Shown here piece after piece: positions 45,501-54,406 of a DNA stretch of 64,000 nucleotides. A program made the position numbers and the translations under genes. The notes beneath the pieces were generated by a model. That model was not told where the DNA came from. It was given only the letters and a program-made list of their open reading frames with translations, and did not search any database. This DNA comes from Macrosoma leucophasiata. Taxonomy: Eukaryota > Arthropoda > Insecta > Lepidoptera > Hedylidae. The DNA lies in contig JAWQUS010000019.1 in NCBI GenBank assembly GCA_036365455.1, positions 10,144,001-10,208,000 on the forward strand. The letters run 5' to 3'. The first letter of the stretch is position 1. Every line of letters starts with the position of its first letter.

Positions 45501-47566
45501 ATTTAAACTCTACTTTACAACAAAATGTGGATGCTGATACAAAAAATTTTGAACCACTGAAATAGGGATTTTGACCCGTACTCTGTGAAACAGGAATCTC
45601 TACCCTACCACCTAGCGCAGTCATATTAGGAACCTTATTATTTAAAAAACATTGTCAGCATTTTTTTATACACATCTGTTTCTAATTTGTATTTTTTTCA
45701 CAAACCTGTGTGGTTCGATGATAACTTGCTTGCCTCCCTTAAATCCTCCTCTCTTAGGGGGCCCACCACGACCGCGGCCTGTGAAGTAAATTTTCTGTTA
45801 AAAATATATAGTAATACAACTGTATGACATTTGGATAATAATAGTTGATCAGAAGTGGGTATGTGGTATCATAGTCTTCATGAATAGGTCAAGATTAGAG
45901 GGACCATTCTATCATCATGTAATCTAACATGGATTAGACATGGTAATAATGAAAACGAATTATTTAAATTCTAAATGCTGTTTTAATTTACGAGCAGATA
46001 CTAGACTTAAAACCATTGCTAATAAAAACTGGATCGTATTGTTGCATTTCAATGTTTTACCTCCGCCACCTCTCCCTCCAAATCCCCTCCCACCGCCGCC
46101 TCCGCGCTTCTCAAATTTGCCGCCACCGCCACCACCGCGGCCGCCACCGAAGCCCCCTCGGCCTCCGCCGCCGCCCCGACCGCCGAAGCCCCCGCGGCCG
46201 CCGCCTCGCCCGCCGAAACCACCCCGCCCACCGCCAGGACTATTGAATTCTGAAAAATAGAAATGTTTTACACAGGCTTTGGCACGTGACGACCCCACCA
46301 CCCCAGCGAAAGAATCTTTTTCGCTAATGAAGTTAGTCAATTCCGAACAATGGCGATCAAACCATTCCAATGGGATGATAGTTAGTGCAATTGCACAAGA
46401 TGGGCAGCAACTGCGATCAGTCATTTGATTATAAGCAGCCTCGCCTCGCCAAACCATCTTCATCACTGCATCTATCTAGATGCAGTGATGAAGATGGTTT
46501 GGCGAGGTGGGACCAGTGTCCCAAATCAGCACATTGGCTTGTTTCAATCTACTAATGGTTGTCTAGCTAGACCCCATTGAAATTCAATTGTCATATTTTT
46601 CTCGTGACTTGACGAGTTAAAGAAGTCTGGGGAAAAAAATTGTTGTTTATACTGTGTTTCCAAGTAGTATGAACTTTGGTGCACAAATTCATAACAATAC
46701 AGCTTGAGGGAGTAAATACTACAACTTAAGATTACTACATAAAAACTGGTCGCAATGTCCATGCTAATTGTAAAAGCTTGGGAAGTTTTATCTAAACAGC
46801 TACTTACAAAGCTGTTTACAGGAACCTAAAGAGAACCAGTAAGCACTAAAATAATACACCGAGAAATAGGTATTTAATGCGGTGCCTACATCCTAGAGCT
46901 CAGAGTTTAAGCATTTCAACTAAAGAATTGCATTGCTTCCATTGTGGATTGTATACCATGAATTACCATAAGGGAATTTACTCATGCATTTTTTCTTCAC
47001 ACGGCATTTACCTCACACATATAGCCAACTTAACATCTCTTATCATCAGCCTGTAACATATTTTTTTTTTTTTATTCTATTTTTTTAAAGGGGTTTTGTC
47101 TAACGACATGTCAACCCCATCGTACCCAATACAAACTTAAACCATTACTTCTCCAACAATTAAATTTACTAAAACATTTGGACCTCACACTTCATAACCT
47201 CAAAAGTAACTCGTGAATACGGGTCCTAATAATTGCACGTGGGAGTAACGGCACTGTATTAGTTAATAAAGTGGTTATGGTGCTTTTCAAGTAACTTTTC
47301 TGTAATTATAATAAAATGCAGGGATAAAGATTGAACAATCGACGACATAACCTTGCTAATAAATTTAGTTGAAAATCTTCGAACACGTATAAGTTGTGTC
47401 AGAATTTTAGCATCAGTTGTGGCGATTAATCTTCGTGTTTCTTTGGTATAATACTAAAATCAATACAACTAAAGAATATGATCAAATATCCACGCGGAGA
47501 CCACATGTAACATTTGATGATAATTGATATAGAAATATAAGTAAATAACTTACCGGGCTTGCCCAT
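39592..47566 (-). CDS. Fib: Fibrillarin, rRNA 2'-O-methyltransferase, complete 8-exon gene
   Basis: Exons in transcript order: 47566-47554, 46249-46061, 45778-45706, 44979-44877, 44117-43947, 42717-42596, 41503-41380, 39756-39592. GT-AG sites and phases close to 319 residues, the usual size. Exon 1 codes only for MGKP plus one base. Exon 2 is the GAR domain (RGG/GGRGGF repeats). Exon 3 gives [20 protein letters not shown]. The methyltransferase domain follows: [15 protein letters not shown], the SAM-binding loop [72 protein letters not shown], and the C-terminal [12 protein letters not shown]. Fibrillarin is the catalytic subunit of box C/D snoRNPs and also methylates histone glutamine. The gene converges on WDR43. 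Introns 2, 4, 5, 6 and 7 carry candidate box C/D snoRNAs in the sense orientation; intron 5 also holds an antisense LINE tail and intron 7 a duplicated MITE-SINE segment. Confidence 0.96.
39822..39893 (-). ncRNA. Box C/D snoRNA in fibrillarin intron 7 (candidate D)
   Basis: Minus strand: box C GTGATGA (39887-39881) and box D CTGA (39832-39829), 59 nt apart. The element before D, TTGAACTCTCTCA, has 12 nt complementary to the same 28S segment as candidate E and puts D+5 on the same A. It also shares TTTCATGTTGA in the middle with candidate E, so the two are paralogues. The terminal stem is weak (CC/GG after one unpaired base). Confidence 0.65.
39902..40420 (-). repeat. Composite repeat, copy 1 (with nested SINE-A)
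   Basis: Begins with a 'cttattcat...tttatgaataag' foldback unit, then 'gcagctctattcagcatg', a SINE-A (40085-40369), and ends at 'ggaccactaattggtgg'. The whole unit recurs in the opposite orientation at 58535-59060. It is in fibrillarin intron 7. Confidence 0.85.
40671..41330. repeat. Tandem duplication of a MITE-1 plus SINE segment
   Basis: Units 40671-40977 and 41029-41330 match closely, including the same G-run (tgtgggggggggagggctg) and the same SINE-A truncation. MITE-1 sequence starts further left at 40545. It is in fibrillarin intron 7. Confidence 0.88.
41576..41644 (-). ncRNA. Box C/D snoRNA in fibrillarin intron 6 (candidate E)
   Basis: Minus strand: TATA, box C ATGATGA (41640-41634), box D CTGA (41583-41580), TATA (4-bp terminal stem). 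The sequence just upstream of D, CTTGAACTCTCTCT, is a 14-nt complement of the conserved 28S rRNA segment AGAGAGAGUUCAAG (recalled). By the D+5 rule the target would be the A in AGAGA. No clean D'/C' pair is seen, although TTGA and GTTGATA-like sequences are present. Confidence 0.75.
42157..42480 (+). repeat. SINE-A with a duplicated tail
   Basis: The copy runs to 'cactttcatgcagatgcgtt' and then shows a second 'aatgtgaactgcatgcttg' tail before its A-run. It is in fibrillarin intron 6, antisense. Confidence 0.75.
42782..42860 (-). ncRNA. Box C/D snoRNA in fibrillarin intron 5 (candidate A)
   Basis: Reading the minus strand: 7-nt stem TAGTTAA, box C ATGATGA (42852-42846), D' CTGA, C' GTGAAGA, box D CTGA (42792-42789), then TTAACTA, which pairs perfectly with the 5' stem. 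The total of 79 nt is typical. The element upstream of box D is ATCACCCACTAAA; only 10 nt separate C from D'. It shares the segment around C' (CCTATTT-GTGAAGA-CTAT) with candidates B and C. Just upstream there is a partial duplicate of the C' region. This is the structurally clearest of the five. Confidence 0.8.
42905..43412 (+). mobile_element. LINE 3' end with poly(A)
   Basis: The frame around 42950-43150 includes [17 protein letters not shown], the zinc-knuckle-like ending of non-LTR polymerases, followed by AT-rich 3' UTR and an A-run ending near 43412. It is antisense in fibrillarin intron 5, next to snoRNA candidate A. Confidence 0.65.
44186..44260 (-). ncRNA. Box C/D snoRNA in fibrillarin intron 4 (candidate B)
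   Basis: Minus strand: box C ATGATGA (44255-44249), D'-like TTGA (44231-44228), C' ATGAAGA (44220-44214), box D CTGA (44193-44190); C to D spans 66 nt. Upstream of D' lies GGTCCCTCTAATC, whose core is complementary to the conserved 18S segment UUAGAGGGAC (recalled). Upstream of D lies CACACCCACTT. The terminal stem is weak (three pairs with a mismatch). It is a clear paralogue of the intron 2 candidate. Confidence 0.68.
44279..44445 (+). repeat. Unclassified interspersed repeat
   Basis: GC-rich block 'gtaggccggacgtcctgagg...gggttcgaacttctgct' with a B-box-like GGGTTCGAAC. In fibrillarin intron 4. Confidence 0.4.
45115..45700. other. Fibrillarin intron 3: no RNA or repeat seen
   Basis: Checked for box C and box D on the sense strand; none at snoRNA spacing. 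No recognised repeat. Confidence 0.5.
45843..45926 (-). ncRNA. Box C/D snoRNA in fibrillarin intron 2 (candidate C)
   Basis: Minus strand: box C ATGATGA (45918-45912), D'-like TTGA (45892-45889), C' ATGAAGA (45881-45875), box D CTGA (45852-45849); C to D spans 70 nt. It carries the same TGGTCCCTCTAATC guide before D' and ACCCACTT before D as candidate B, with substitutions elsewhere. Conservation is thus concentrated in the boxes and guides. The terminal stem is weak. Confidence 0.68.
46444..46507. repeat. Perfect 31-bp inverted repeat
   Basis: CCTCGCCAAACCATCTTCAT... and its exact inverse, separated by two bases (46475-46476). In fibrillarin intron 1, with no flanking duplication seen. Confidence 0.95.
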
Positions 47567-47740
47567 TTTCGAACTAAAAACTCCTTGTGCTTATAAAAGC
47601 GAATCACTGATTAATTTTAGCTATCTAAATACAAATATAACGTTTCTCTTCGTTGTAATCAGACGCCGCTCATAGCGCCCGCGCCATGCTGCTGCTACCG
47701 GAAATGAAGCCATTTTGAAATAAAATGAATTGACAGGACA
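47567..47740 (-). promoter_or_regulatory. Fibrillarin promoter and 5' UTR
   Basis: GC-rich patch at 47660-47705 directly upstream of the ATG, in otherwise AT-rich DNA; a pyrimidine-started TATA-like stretch (gcttttataagc) lies near 47590. The transcription start cannot be fixed. Confidence 0.35.
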
Positions 47741-47920
47741 TGGTAGGATTAGTTGGGGAGACGAGGATGATAATTTAATTAAACTACTACATAATACATA
47801 GACTGCCCAAATTCGAGAAAAAAGATTTATTTATTTATATTTCAATTTAATAAGTATGTATATTTATCGAATGTAAAAGTATATATAAAATCGTGTTATT
47901 TTATGCCTCATAGTCTAGAG

Positions 47921-48100
47921 CAGTGATTCCCAAAGTGGTCCATATAGACCCCTGGGGTCCGTGGGAATCGATGGGGGTCTACGTAGGCGTGAATAAAATT
48001 TGGAAATATGGGAATGTGATATAAATGTAACAAGGGGGTCCACGGAAACCAGAAAAAAATTTAAAGGGGTCTACAAGAAAAAATAGTTTGGGAACCTCTG
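47921..48100. mobile_element. hAT-like MITE with 8-bp duplication
   Basis: 180 bp with ends CAGTGATTCCCAAAGTGG and (inverted) CAGAGGTTCCCAAACT, flanked by GTCTAGAG / GTCTAGAA. A second copy, inverted, is at 48697-48862, and a third fragment at 48900-49030. Confidence 0.88.
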
Positions 48101-48696
48101 GTCTAGAATCTAGAAGTAACTATTTTAATAAAATTTAATATAAAAAATTTTAATAACATTGACCGATGTTAGCGCTTCTTTACACAACCTATCTGCCGCT
48201 AAGATTCAGCGATTTCATATATCCAATTTGAATGAAATATTTAGTCTTGTAAATAAAGCCTATCACTTTTTACTTCTTGCATGTTAGCTTAAGAAGCTTA
48301 GGTCTAATTTTAGGCGGATTTCATCGCTCTGAGAAATGATTTTAATAAAACGCAGTTTACCTTAATATTTACATCCAATTTCAACTTTATCACGAACAAT
48401 TCTCGTCGGTGAAATCCAAATAGTTTTTAATGAACTTGCTTAAAAACGTAAAACGTATTTTATAACGTATTATGCTATATGCAACTTTTATTGTTAACCA
48501 TGAGGTTCGGCAACTTAATCGATAATTTGTCCTAATTTATGAATGTGATTTTTCTCGTCTTCTCATACCGCTTTTGACATAGTAAAGTAATAACGACAAT
48601 CAGATAATTAAAACAAAGTTTTTACTCTAATAGGTGGTACACGTAAAGAAAAATAAAAGACGTACAAAGGAGGCAACAAAAGCGATTCATTTAGAC

Positions 48697-48862
48697 CAGA
48701 GGTTCCCAAACTATTTTTTCTTGTAGACCCTTTACAATTTTTTCTGGTTTCTGTGGAACCCCGTCCTTGCTACATTTATATCACATTCCCATATTTCCAA
48801 TTTTTATTCACGCCTACGTAGACCCCCATCGGGTCTCCCATGGACCACTTTGGGAATCACTG
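48697..48862. mobile_element. hAT-like MITE, second copy
   Basis: Inverse of the 47921 element (CAGAGGTTCCC ... GGGAATCACTG). Confidence 0.85.
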
Positions 48863-49472
48863 GTATGACGTAAGTAAATTGGTACTATCAGTGTATGTGT
48901 TGAGATCCATTATCGTGGACCCCCATTTTCATTTCATGGACACCCAAATTTTTTTTTTTACTGACTCAGACACCTTTCAGGTTGTCATAGACCCCCAGGG
49001 GTCGATATAGACCACTTTGGGAATCACTTATTTAGACGGTTAGGTTGCTGAAAATGGTAGATCACCGTTCAAGTTGGTCACACTGAATTAAACTTCCATT
49101 TTAATGCCCATAGACAATTTTAAACCCAATGTTGCCATCATGCCATTCTTAAGAAACGTAGTTATTTATAATATATAATATTTAATTTAAATTATGGGAA
49201 AAGATTCGTTTCTTACTGAATTTTAAATTATTTGTTGGATGAAAAGTATATCTACTCAATTATAGTTTAATATAGATGCAGCAATTGCATAATCTTGACT
49301 TGAAAACAGTTAACACAAGGATGCAACAAGAAACAAAATATAATATACCTACCATTTTATCTAGATTCATAGAACTAAGCAAAGAGTATACAAATACTTG
49401 AACTAAGTGCATACCGCAGCTGATAAGACTTAAGTGGTTAACACAAAGTACATTAATCAATCCACAATAAAC

Positions 49473-50805
49473 ATGGATAGCACTAACTTCGCCAATTTGA
49501 CCTTAAACGATTTCAAATGGCTTAATGAGCCTAGAAAATGGACAAAAGAAAATAATATACTTATGATGAGTACCGATAACAAAACAGATTTTTGGCAAGG
49601 GACCTATTATAATTTTCATTTTAATACCGGCCATGTATATGGAGTTGAAATCAAAGACGATTTCACTTTTGAGGTAAGTTTTTAACATAGCCATTGAAAA
49701 AATATTTATAATTAAACAAAAACCGACAAGAAATCTAAACTTAGTTCAACGTGTTGCGTGTCATAGGTACTTAGACTTTATTTTAGCCCACCATGGCCGA
49801 TGGCCCATTTTATTTTATTTTTTTACAGTGTTGCCAATTATGTTTTTAATATAATTTACTATTTTGGTACGTTTACAGGCCTGCATAGAAGCAAATTTTA
49901 CAACACTGTACGACCAAGCAGGATTCATGATATATTTAGACGAAAGACATTGGTTAAAAGCTGGAATTGAGTATAATGATGGACAACCTATGATAGGCAG
50001 CGTGTTCACCAATGAAATATCCGATTGGGCTACTGGTAATTAGTTAGAGCATTTTGAGCACGCATGGCCCCGCGGCTAATGTAGATCACAAGCGATTAGG
50101 TACTACTCTACACTACTCGGTTAAGCGATACGGGCGCGGTCGGCTGTGTGATGGGTGATGGGTGACCGCTAGTGGCAAATTAAATGCGCGTTTCCGTGCT
50201 TCGAAGGGCATGCTAAGCCGTCGGTCCCGGTTGCTATCGATAGATAGCAGTCGTTAAATCTTGCTGAAGGCCTTATGGGCGGTTTGAAAAACATCCGACA
50301 GTAGGTTAGCCACTAACCCGTATCTCACAATCCTGCATTGAAGCAGCGTGGTGGAGTAAGCTCTAGGCCTCCCCCCAAGAAGGGGAGAGACTCGTGCCCA
50401 GCATTGGGACGTATCAAAGGGTTGCCATTATTATATTATTTATTTAACATTTTATTAACTCAATCATTATCATAATGGCCGTTACCTACTGCAGTTAACA
50501 TTTATAAATTAAAGCATTGCTCTTAAAAAAATAGCATATGTTCATTTATTTTTACAGGTATTTTCCCCGGCAATCCAAACAAATTCTGGTTGCGCCTAAC
50601 AAGACTTCGCGACGTGATGTGCGTGAAGTACTCATGTGACAATATAACATGGACTCTTTTGAGGTTATGTTCGTTTCCCGCTATTCCCGCTGGACGCCAT
50701 TTTGTGGGTTTCATGTGCTGTTCCCCACAGAGGCAAGGGCTGGATGTAAAATTTAGTAATTTTACATTTTGTACACCTGCTGTTGATATATTGCATTCTA
50801 ATTGA
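49473..50805 (+). CDS. DUF1349 / REE1-like concanavalin-A-fold protein, complete 3-exon gene
   Basis: Exons 49473-49673, 49879-50035 and 50558-50805 give 201 residues with phases 0 and 1 and GT-AG sites. Sequence cues are FKWLNEPRKW near the N-terminus, TDFWQGTYYNF, EANFTTLYDQAGFMIYLDERHWLKAGIEYNDG in the centre (split by position, core DQAGFMIYLDERHW), NEISDWATG, and PAGRHFVGFMCCSPQRQGLDVKF near the end. This arrangement is that of the DUF1349 family, about 200 residues with a jelly-roll lectin-like fold. Its yeast member Ree1 affects enolase expression; the animal function is not established. The first ATG lies 39 bases inside a longer open frame that starts with GTG, so ATG at 49473 is preferred. 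Intron 2 contains a 5S-like SINE. There is no signal peptide or membrane segment, so it is probably cytosolic. Confidence 0.85.
50096..50440 (+). repeat. 5S-rRNA-like SINE
   Basis: Contains GATGGGTGACCGC, the 5S rRNA internal promoter motif, then 'ccgtgcttcgaagggcatgctaagccgt' in pieces and ends near 'gcccagcattgggacgta'. It is in intron 2 of the REE1-like gene. Confidence 0.6.
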
Positions 50806-51560
50806 TATAATGTGTGTGACAAGATCATTCTGAATGTACCTACATAGAAATAATTATAAATATCTGAAAAATCTGAATATTTTCATATTTGATTTTAATT
50901 AATAGATAAAACCAATGAGGTTAGAGGATTAATACATAGAGAAGACAACGGGAACCAATAGCCGGTTCCGTTTTTAAATTTGACTTGAATAGTTTTTGTT
51001 GATCGTGATTGAATAATATTTTAACATTACGAAAATCAAGCTAAATGGTTAAAATATATACGAATAGAGAATGTTTTCATGCATCAAATACATATGTATA
51101 AATGTAAAAGTTGATAACGTGACACCAAACACAAAGAGAACGCGTGACGTCACATCTTCATAAGCAATGTACCTATCTAGTATCGAATTTCACACTTCAC
51201 AGCTGTTTGTTTCGGAAGATGTGACGTCTAGAAGACGCACGAAGCTGCGTTGTGTCGTCGATGAGAAGACGCCATGACACTTCAGAGCGTTACAAGTAGA
51301 AATGGAAACGAATAAACCTATTTATCTTTAGTATTCCGTAAAAATATTAATATTTACGAAATAACAAAACTTTTTGGAAGGCATAAAAGCAGTTTTAGAA
51401 AACCTGTCAACCAGCCTATTCAGTTAAATTAATCAGTGTATCTATTTTGTAAACGGACAAGAGTTAAAGAGTTTAAACATTAATAATAATATAGTAAGAA
51501 CAATTCAAATTATTAAAAGGTTTGTTTATAGTAAAAAATATCAGAACAATTGCTTTAAAT
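50806..51560. other. Intergenic, no gene seen
   Basis: AT-rich. 51120-51290 is less AT-rich and has 'gacgtcacatcttcataagc' against 'gaagatgtgacgtc' as an imperfect inverted pair. No frame. Confidence 0.45.
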
Positions 51561-51564
51561 CATA

Positions 51565-51780
51565 GAGCAACGCGGCTCACCGGTCGCGGCGGACCGGAGA
51601 GACGCGTTGAAAATGCGTGCGACACACACGCACACTATAAAAATTGTCTACTACTACGAAACTCACACTTCACGCACACATTTAAACATCCAGGCGACAG
51701 GTATAGGCCTATTTGGGCTTGTTCTTTGACAGAGGGGAAATCCTGCATATGGCTACTCCCCTCCGGTGTTGCTCTATGCT
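51565..51780. mobile_element. MITE-1 copy
   Basis: Complete ends (catagagcaacgcgg / ccggtgttgctctatg), shorter interior. Confidence 0.8.
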
Positions 51781-52059
51781 TTAAATTAATGTGATATGGG
51801 TACAAAAATAACAATAATCAATTTATAAAATTATTTATTTCACATCTCTTGTCACACATTCCTATAATCTTATTGTCTTACAATTTGGAATGTACACATA
51901 GTGATATATTTTACATAGCATTTTTTCCATGAAGCACGCTGTAAATTATTTATCACGTTTATATTACATTCGATATTAAAATACAGCACAGTTACAAGTA
52001 AATGAAGATATACCTGACAATGATGGGATATATGTATACGATGAAAATAATAAGTTTTC

Positions 52060-52347
52060 TACTGGTGGTAGAGCTACAGTGACGGAGCTCGCGGGCGTAG
52101 GCACCACCGCATTACCTAATATACTTGCCGCTACATGGTAGTCTTCAGCACTATCGTGTTCCGGTCAGGTGGTAATGTACGGTTCTGTAATTTCCGGCAC
52201 AGAAGCATAACAACTTAAGCCTCAGGAGTGGCAACGCATCTGCATTTTGACCTCGGGTCATTGTGTGGGTGTCTATAGGCTGCAGTCATCACTTAACATC
52301 AATGTGAACTGCATGCTTGTTTGCCACTTCTATTACATAAAAAAATA
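52060..52347 (+). repeat. SINE-A, full-length
   Basis: Complete head to A-tail. A minus-oriented truncated copy lies at 52556-52720, after the AATC microsatellite. Confidence 0.85.
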
Positions 52348-52451
52348 CGCGTATGTTTAAGTGCGTAGGGCTTGTGTCATTGCTTGGCCTATTACAATTT
52401 AAAATTCAGTATTTTGCCGTGAAATCTCAATCGGCTCGCGCTTTTTTATGT

Positions 52452-52452
<1 letters not shown>

Positions 52453-52508
<56 letters not shown>
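52453..52508. repeat. AATC microsatellite
   Basis: About 13 copies of AATC. Confidence 0.97.
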
Positions 52509-52509
<1 letters not shown>

Positions 52510-53179
52510 TCATTTATTTACTAGAATGTAGTAAGTACATGCAGGTACAGATGTTAACAAACAAGCAAACAAGCGTGCAGCTTACATTGATGTTAAGTGA
52601 TGACTGCAGCCTATAGACATCTACACAAAACACAGAGGTCATAATGCAGATGCATTGCCATCCCTGAGACCTAAGTTGTTATTATGTCTCTGTGATAGTT
52701 ATTACGGGGCCATACAAGTGATATCAATTCGATTATTTTAAATTATTTCGAATGCAATTCGAAGCATAGATAGATCCCTAAACTTTTTTAAATAATGTGT
52801 ACCTACGACGACATTGTAGATACAATTTTTTTTTACAACATTTTTAATAGACTTGGAAAAAAGGAGGAAGTTATCAATTCGTCGGAAACTTTTTCTTTTA
52901 ATTTTTCATTTAATTTTTTTTTTACTAAGTATAACGTGAAAAATAATGAACATCGCGCATGTTAAATTAACATTTTATACTTATTTGAAATCTAATACTT
53001 ACAACTAACATAGGTGCTAATAACTAGAAATGCTTCTATGTTTTGTTTACTTACAGCGGATCATTCGACAATCACGCAATTAAACTACAATCAATTCAAC
53101 AAAATATACACTTGAACGAAAGGGTCGGTCTTATAGGCGACAGTTAGGTCTTAAAGGGTAAGTTAAACACGTTTTATGT

Positions 53180-53645
53180 AATAGAAGTGGCAAACAAGCA
53201 TGTAGTTCACATTGATGTTGAGTGATGACTGCAGCCTATAGACACCCACACAAAGACCAAGGTCAAAATGCAGATGCGTTACCACTCCTGAGGCCTAGGG
53301 TGTTATGCCTCAGTGCCGGAAAATTACAGGGCCGTACATTACCACCTGACCGGAACACGATATTGCTGAAAACTACCATTTAGAGCTCCATTGACGGAGC
53401 TCGCGGACGTAGGCACCACCGCATTACTTAATATACTTGCCGCTAAATGGTAGTGTTCAGCACTATCGTGTTCCGGTCAGGTGGTAATGTACGGCCCTTT
53501 AATTTCCGGCATAACACCTTAGGCCTGAGGAGTGGTAACGCATCCGCATTTTGACCTTGGTCTTTGTGTAAGTATTGACATAGGCTGCAGTTATCACTTA
53601 ACATCAATGTAAACTGCATGCTTGTTTGCCACTACCATTTCATTA
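53180..53645. repeat. Head-to-head pair of SINE-A copies
   Basis: A minus copy (53180-53386) meets a plus copy (53384-53645) at their heads and shares only a few bases, forming a long imperfect inverted repeat. Confidence 0.82.
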
Positions 53646-53649
53646 AAAA

Positions 53650-54400
53650 AAGGGACCCAGCATTGGCCCGACAATAGCTATGCTACTTACTTCTGAGTGC
53701 ATGAATGCAAATACCCGATAAATTGATTAACTATTCATATAAAAATTAATAGGTTTTATCCTTTATAATTAGGTACCTGCATTATTTTTATTGCACTGTT
53801 GTTCCATATCAGGAACCTTTTGTTAGTTTTAATACAAAAAAAAATTCGCTGTGTTCGATTTAACAATATTATACTATGTATTTTACGATATATTATAGAA
53901 TACGATATATAGGTATTGAAATAACAGTGCAAAGTATTATATTGAATTAATTCGAAGTGACAAAATTGTAACGGAGAAATGAAATATTCAAATGTTAATG
54001 GCAAAAAAAAATAATAATTTCAAATCACCTAAATCAACTTACAATTGAAACACTACATACTAGAAACTAAACATAATTATCACATTGCTCTTCCAACGAT
54101 ATAGGTATTTTAAATAAAGAAAATTAACTTTAACATACAGTGAATAAGACATACAAAAAGATTTTTTTTCTAAGAAATAATTTTTGTTTTTTTTTGTTTG
54201 AAGAATGAATGAAGAGATTTAATCATACATAACGTTTCAACATATTATTTTAAGATGAAATTATTTTATATAAATATAGTATAGTTAATCCCTAATAATA
54301 TTATAAATGCGAAAGTAACTCTGTCTGTCTATCTGTTACCTTTTCACGTCCAAACGACTGAACCGATTTTAATGAAATTTGGTACAGATTTTTTTTTTAT
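53650..54400. other. Intergenic, no gene seen
   Basis: Very AT-rich. A 'tctgtctatctgttaccttttcacg' type repeat fragment lies at 54295-54400, interrupted by the mariner; its tail (gcgggcgaagccgcggttag) follows at 55730-55810. Confidence 0.5.
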
Positions 54401-54406
54401 TTTTTA

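Noticed and set aside
45940..46260. Proline-rich open frame on the plus strand
   Set aside because: It is the antisense of the fibrillarin GAR-domain exon.
46444..46507. snoRNA candidate in fibrillarin intron 1 using GTGATGA of the palindrome
   Set aside because: A CTGA follows only about 45 nt later, there is no stem, and no guide complementary to rRNA was recognised.
53180..53386. Box C-like GTGATGA and box D-like CTGA within SINE-A (reverse strand) as a possible snoRNA-derived retroposon
   Set aside because: About 60 nt apart but without a terminal stem or D'/C' boxes, and found in copies of both orientations; probably chance.
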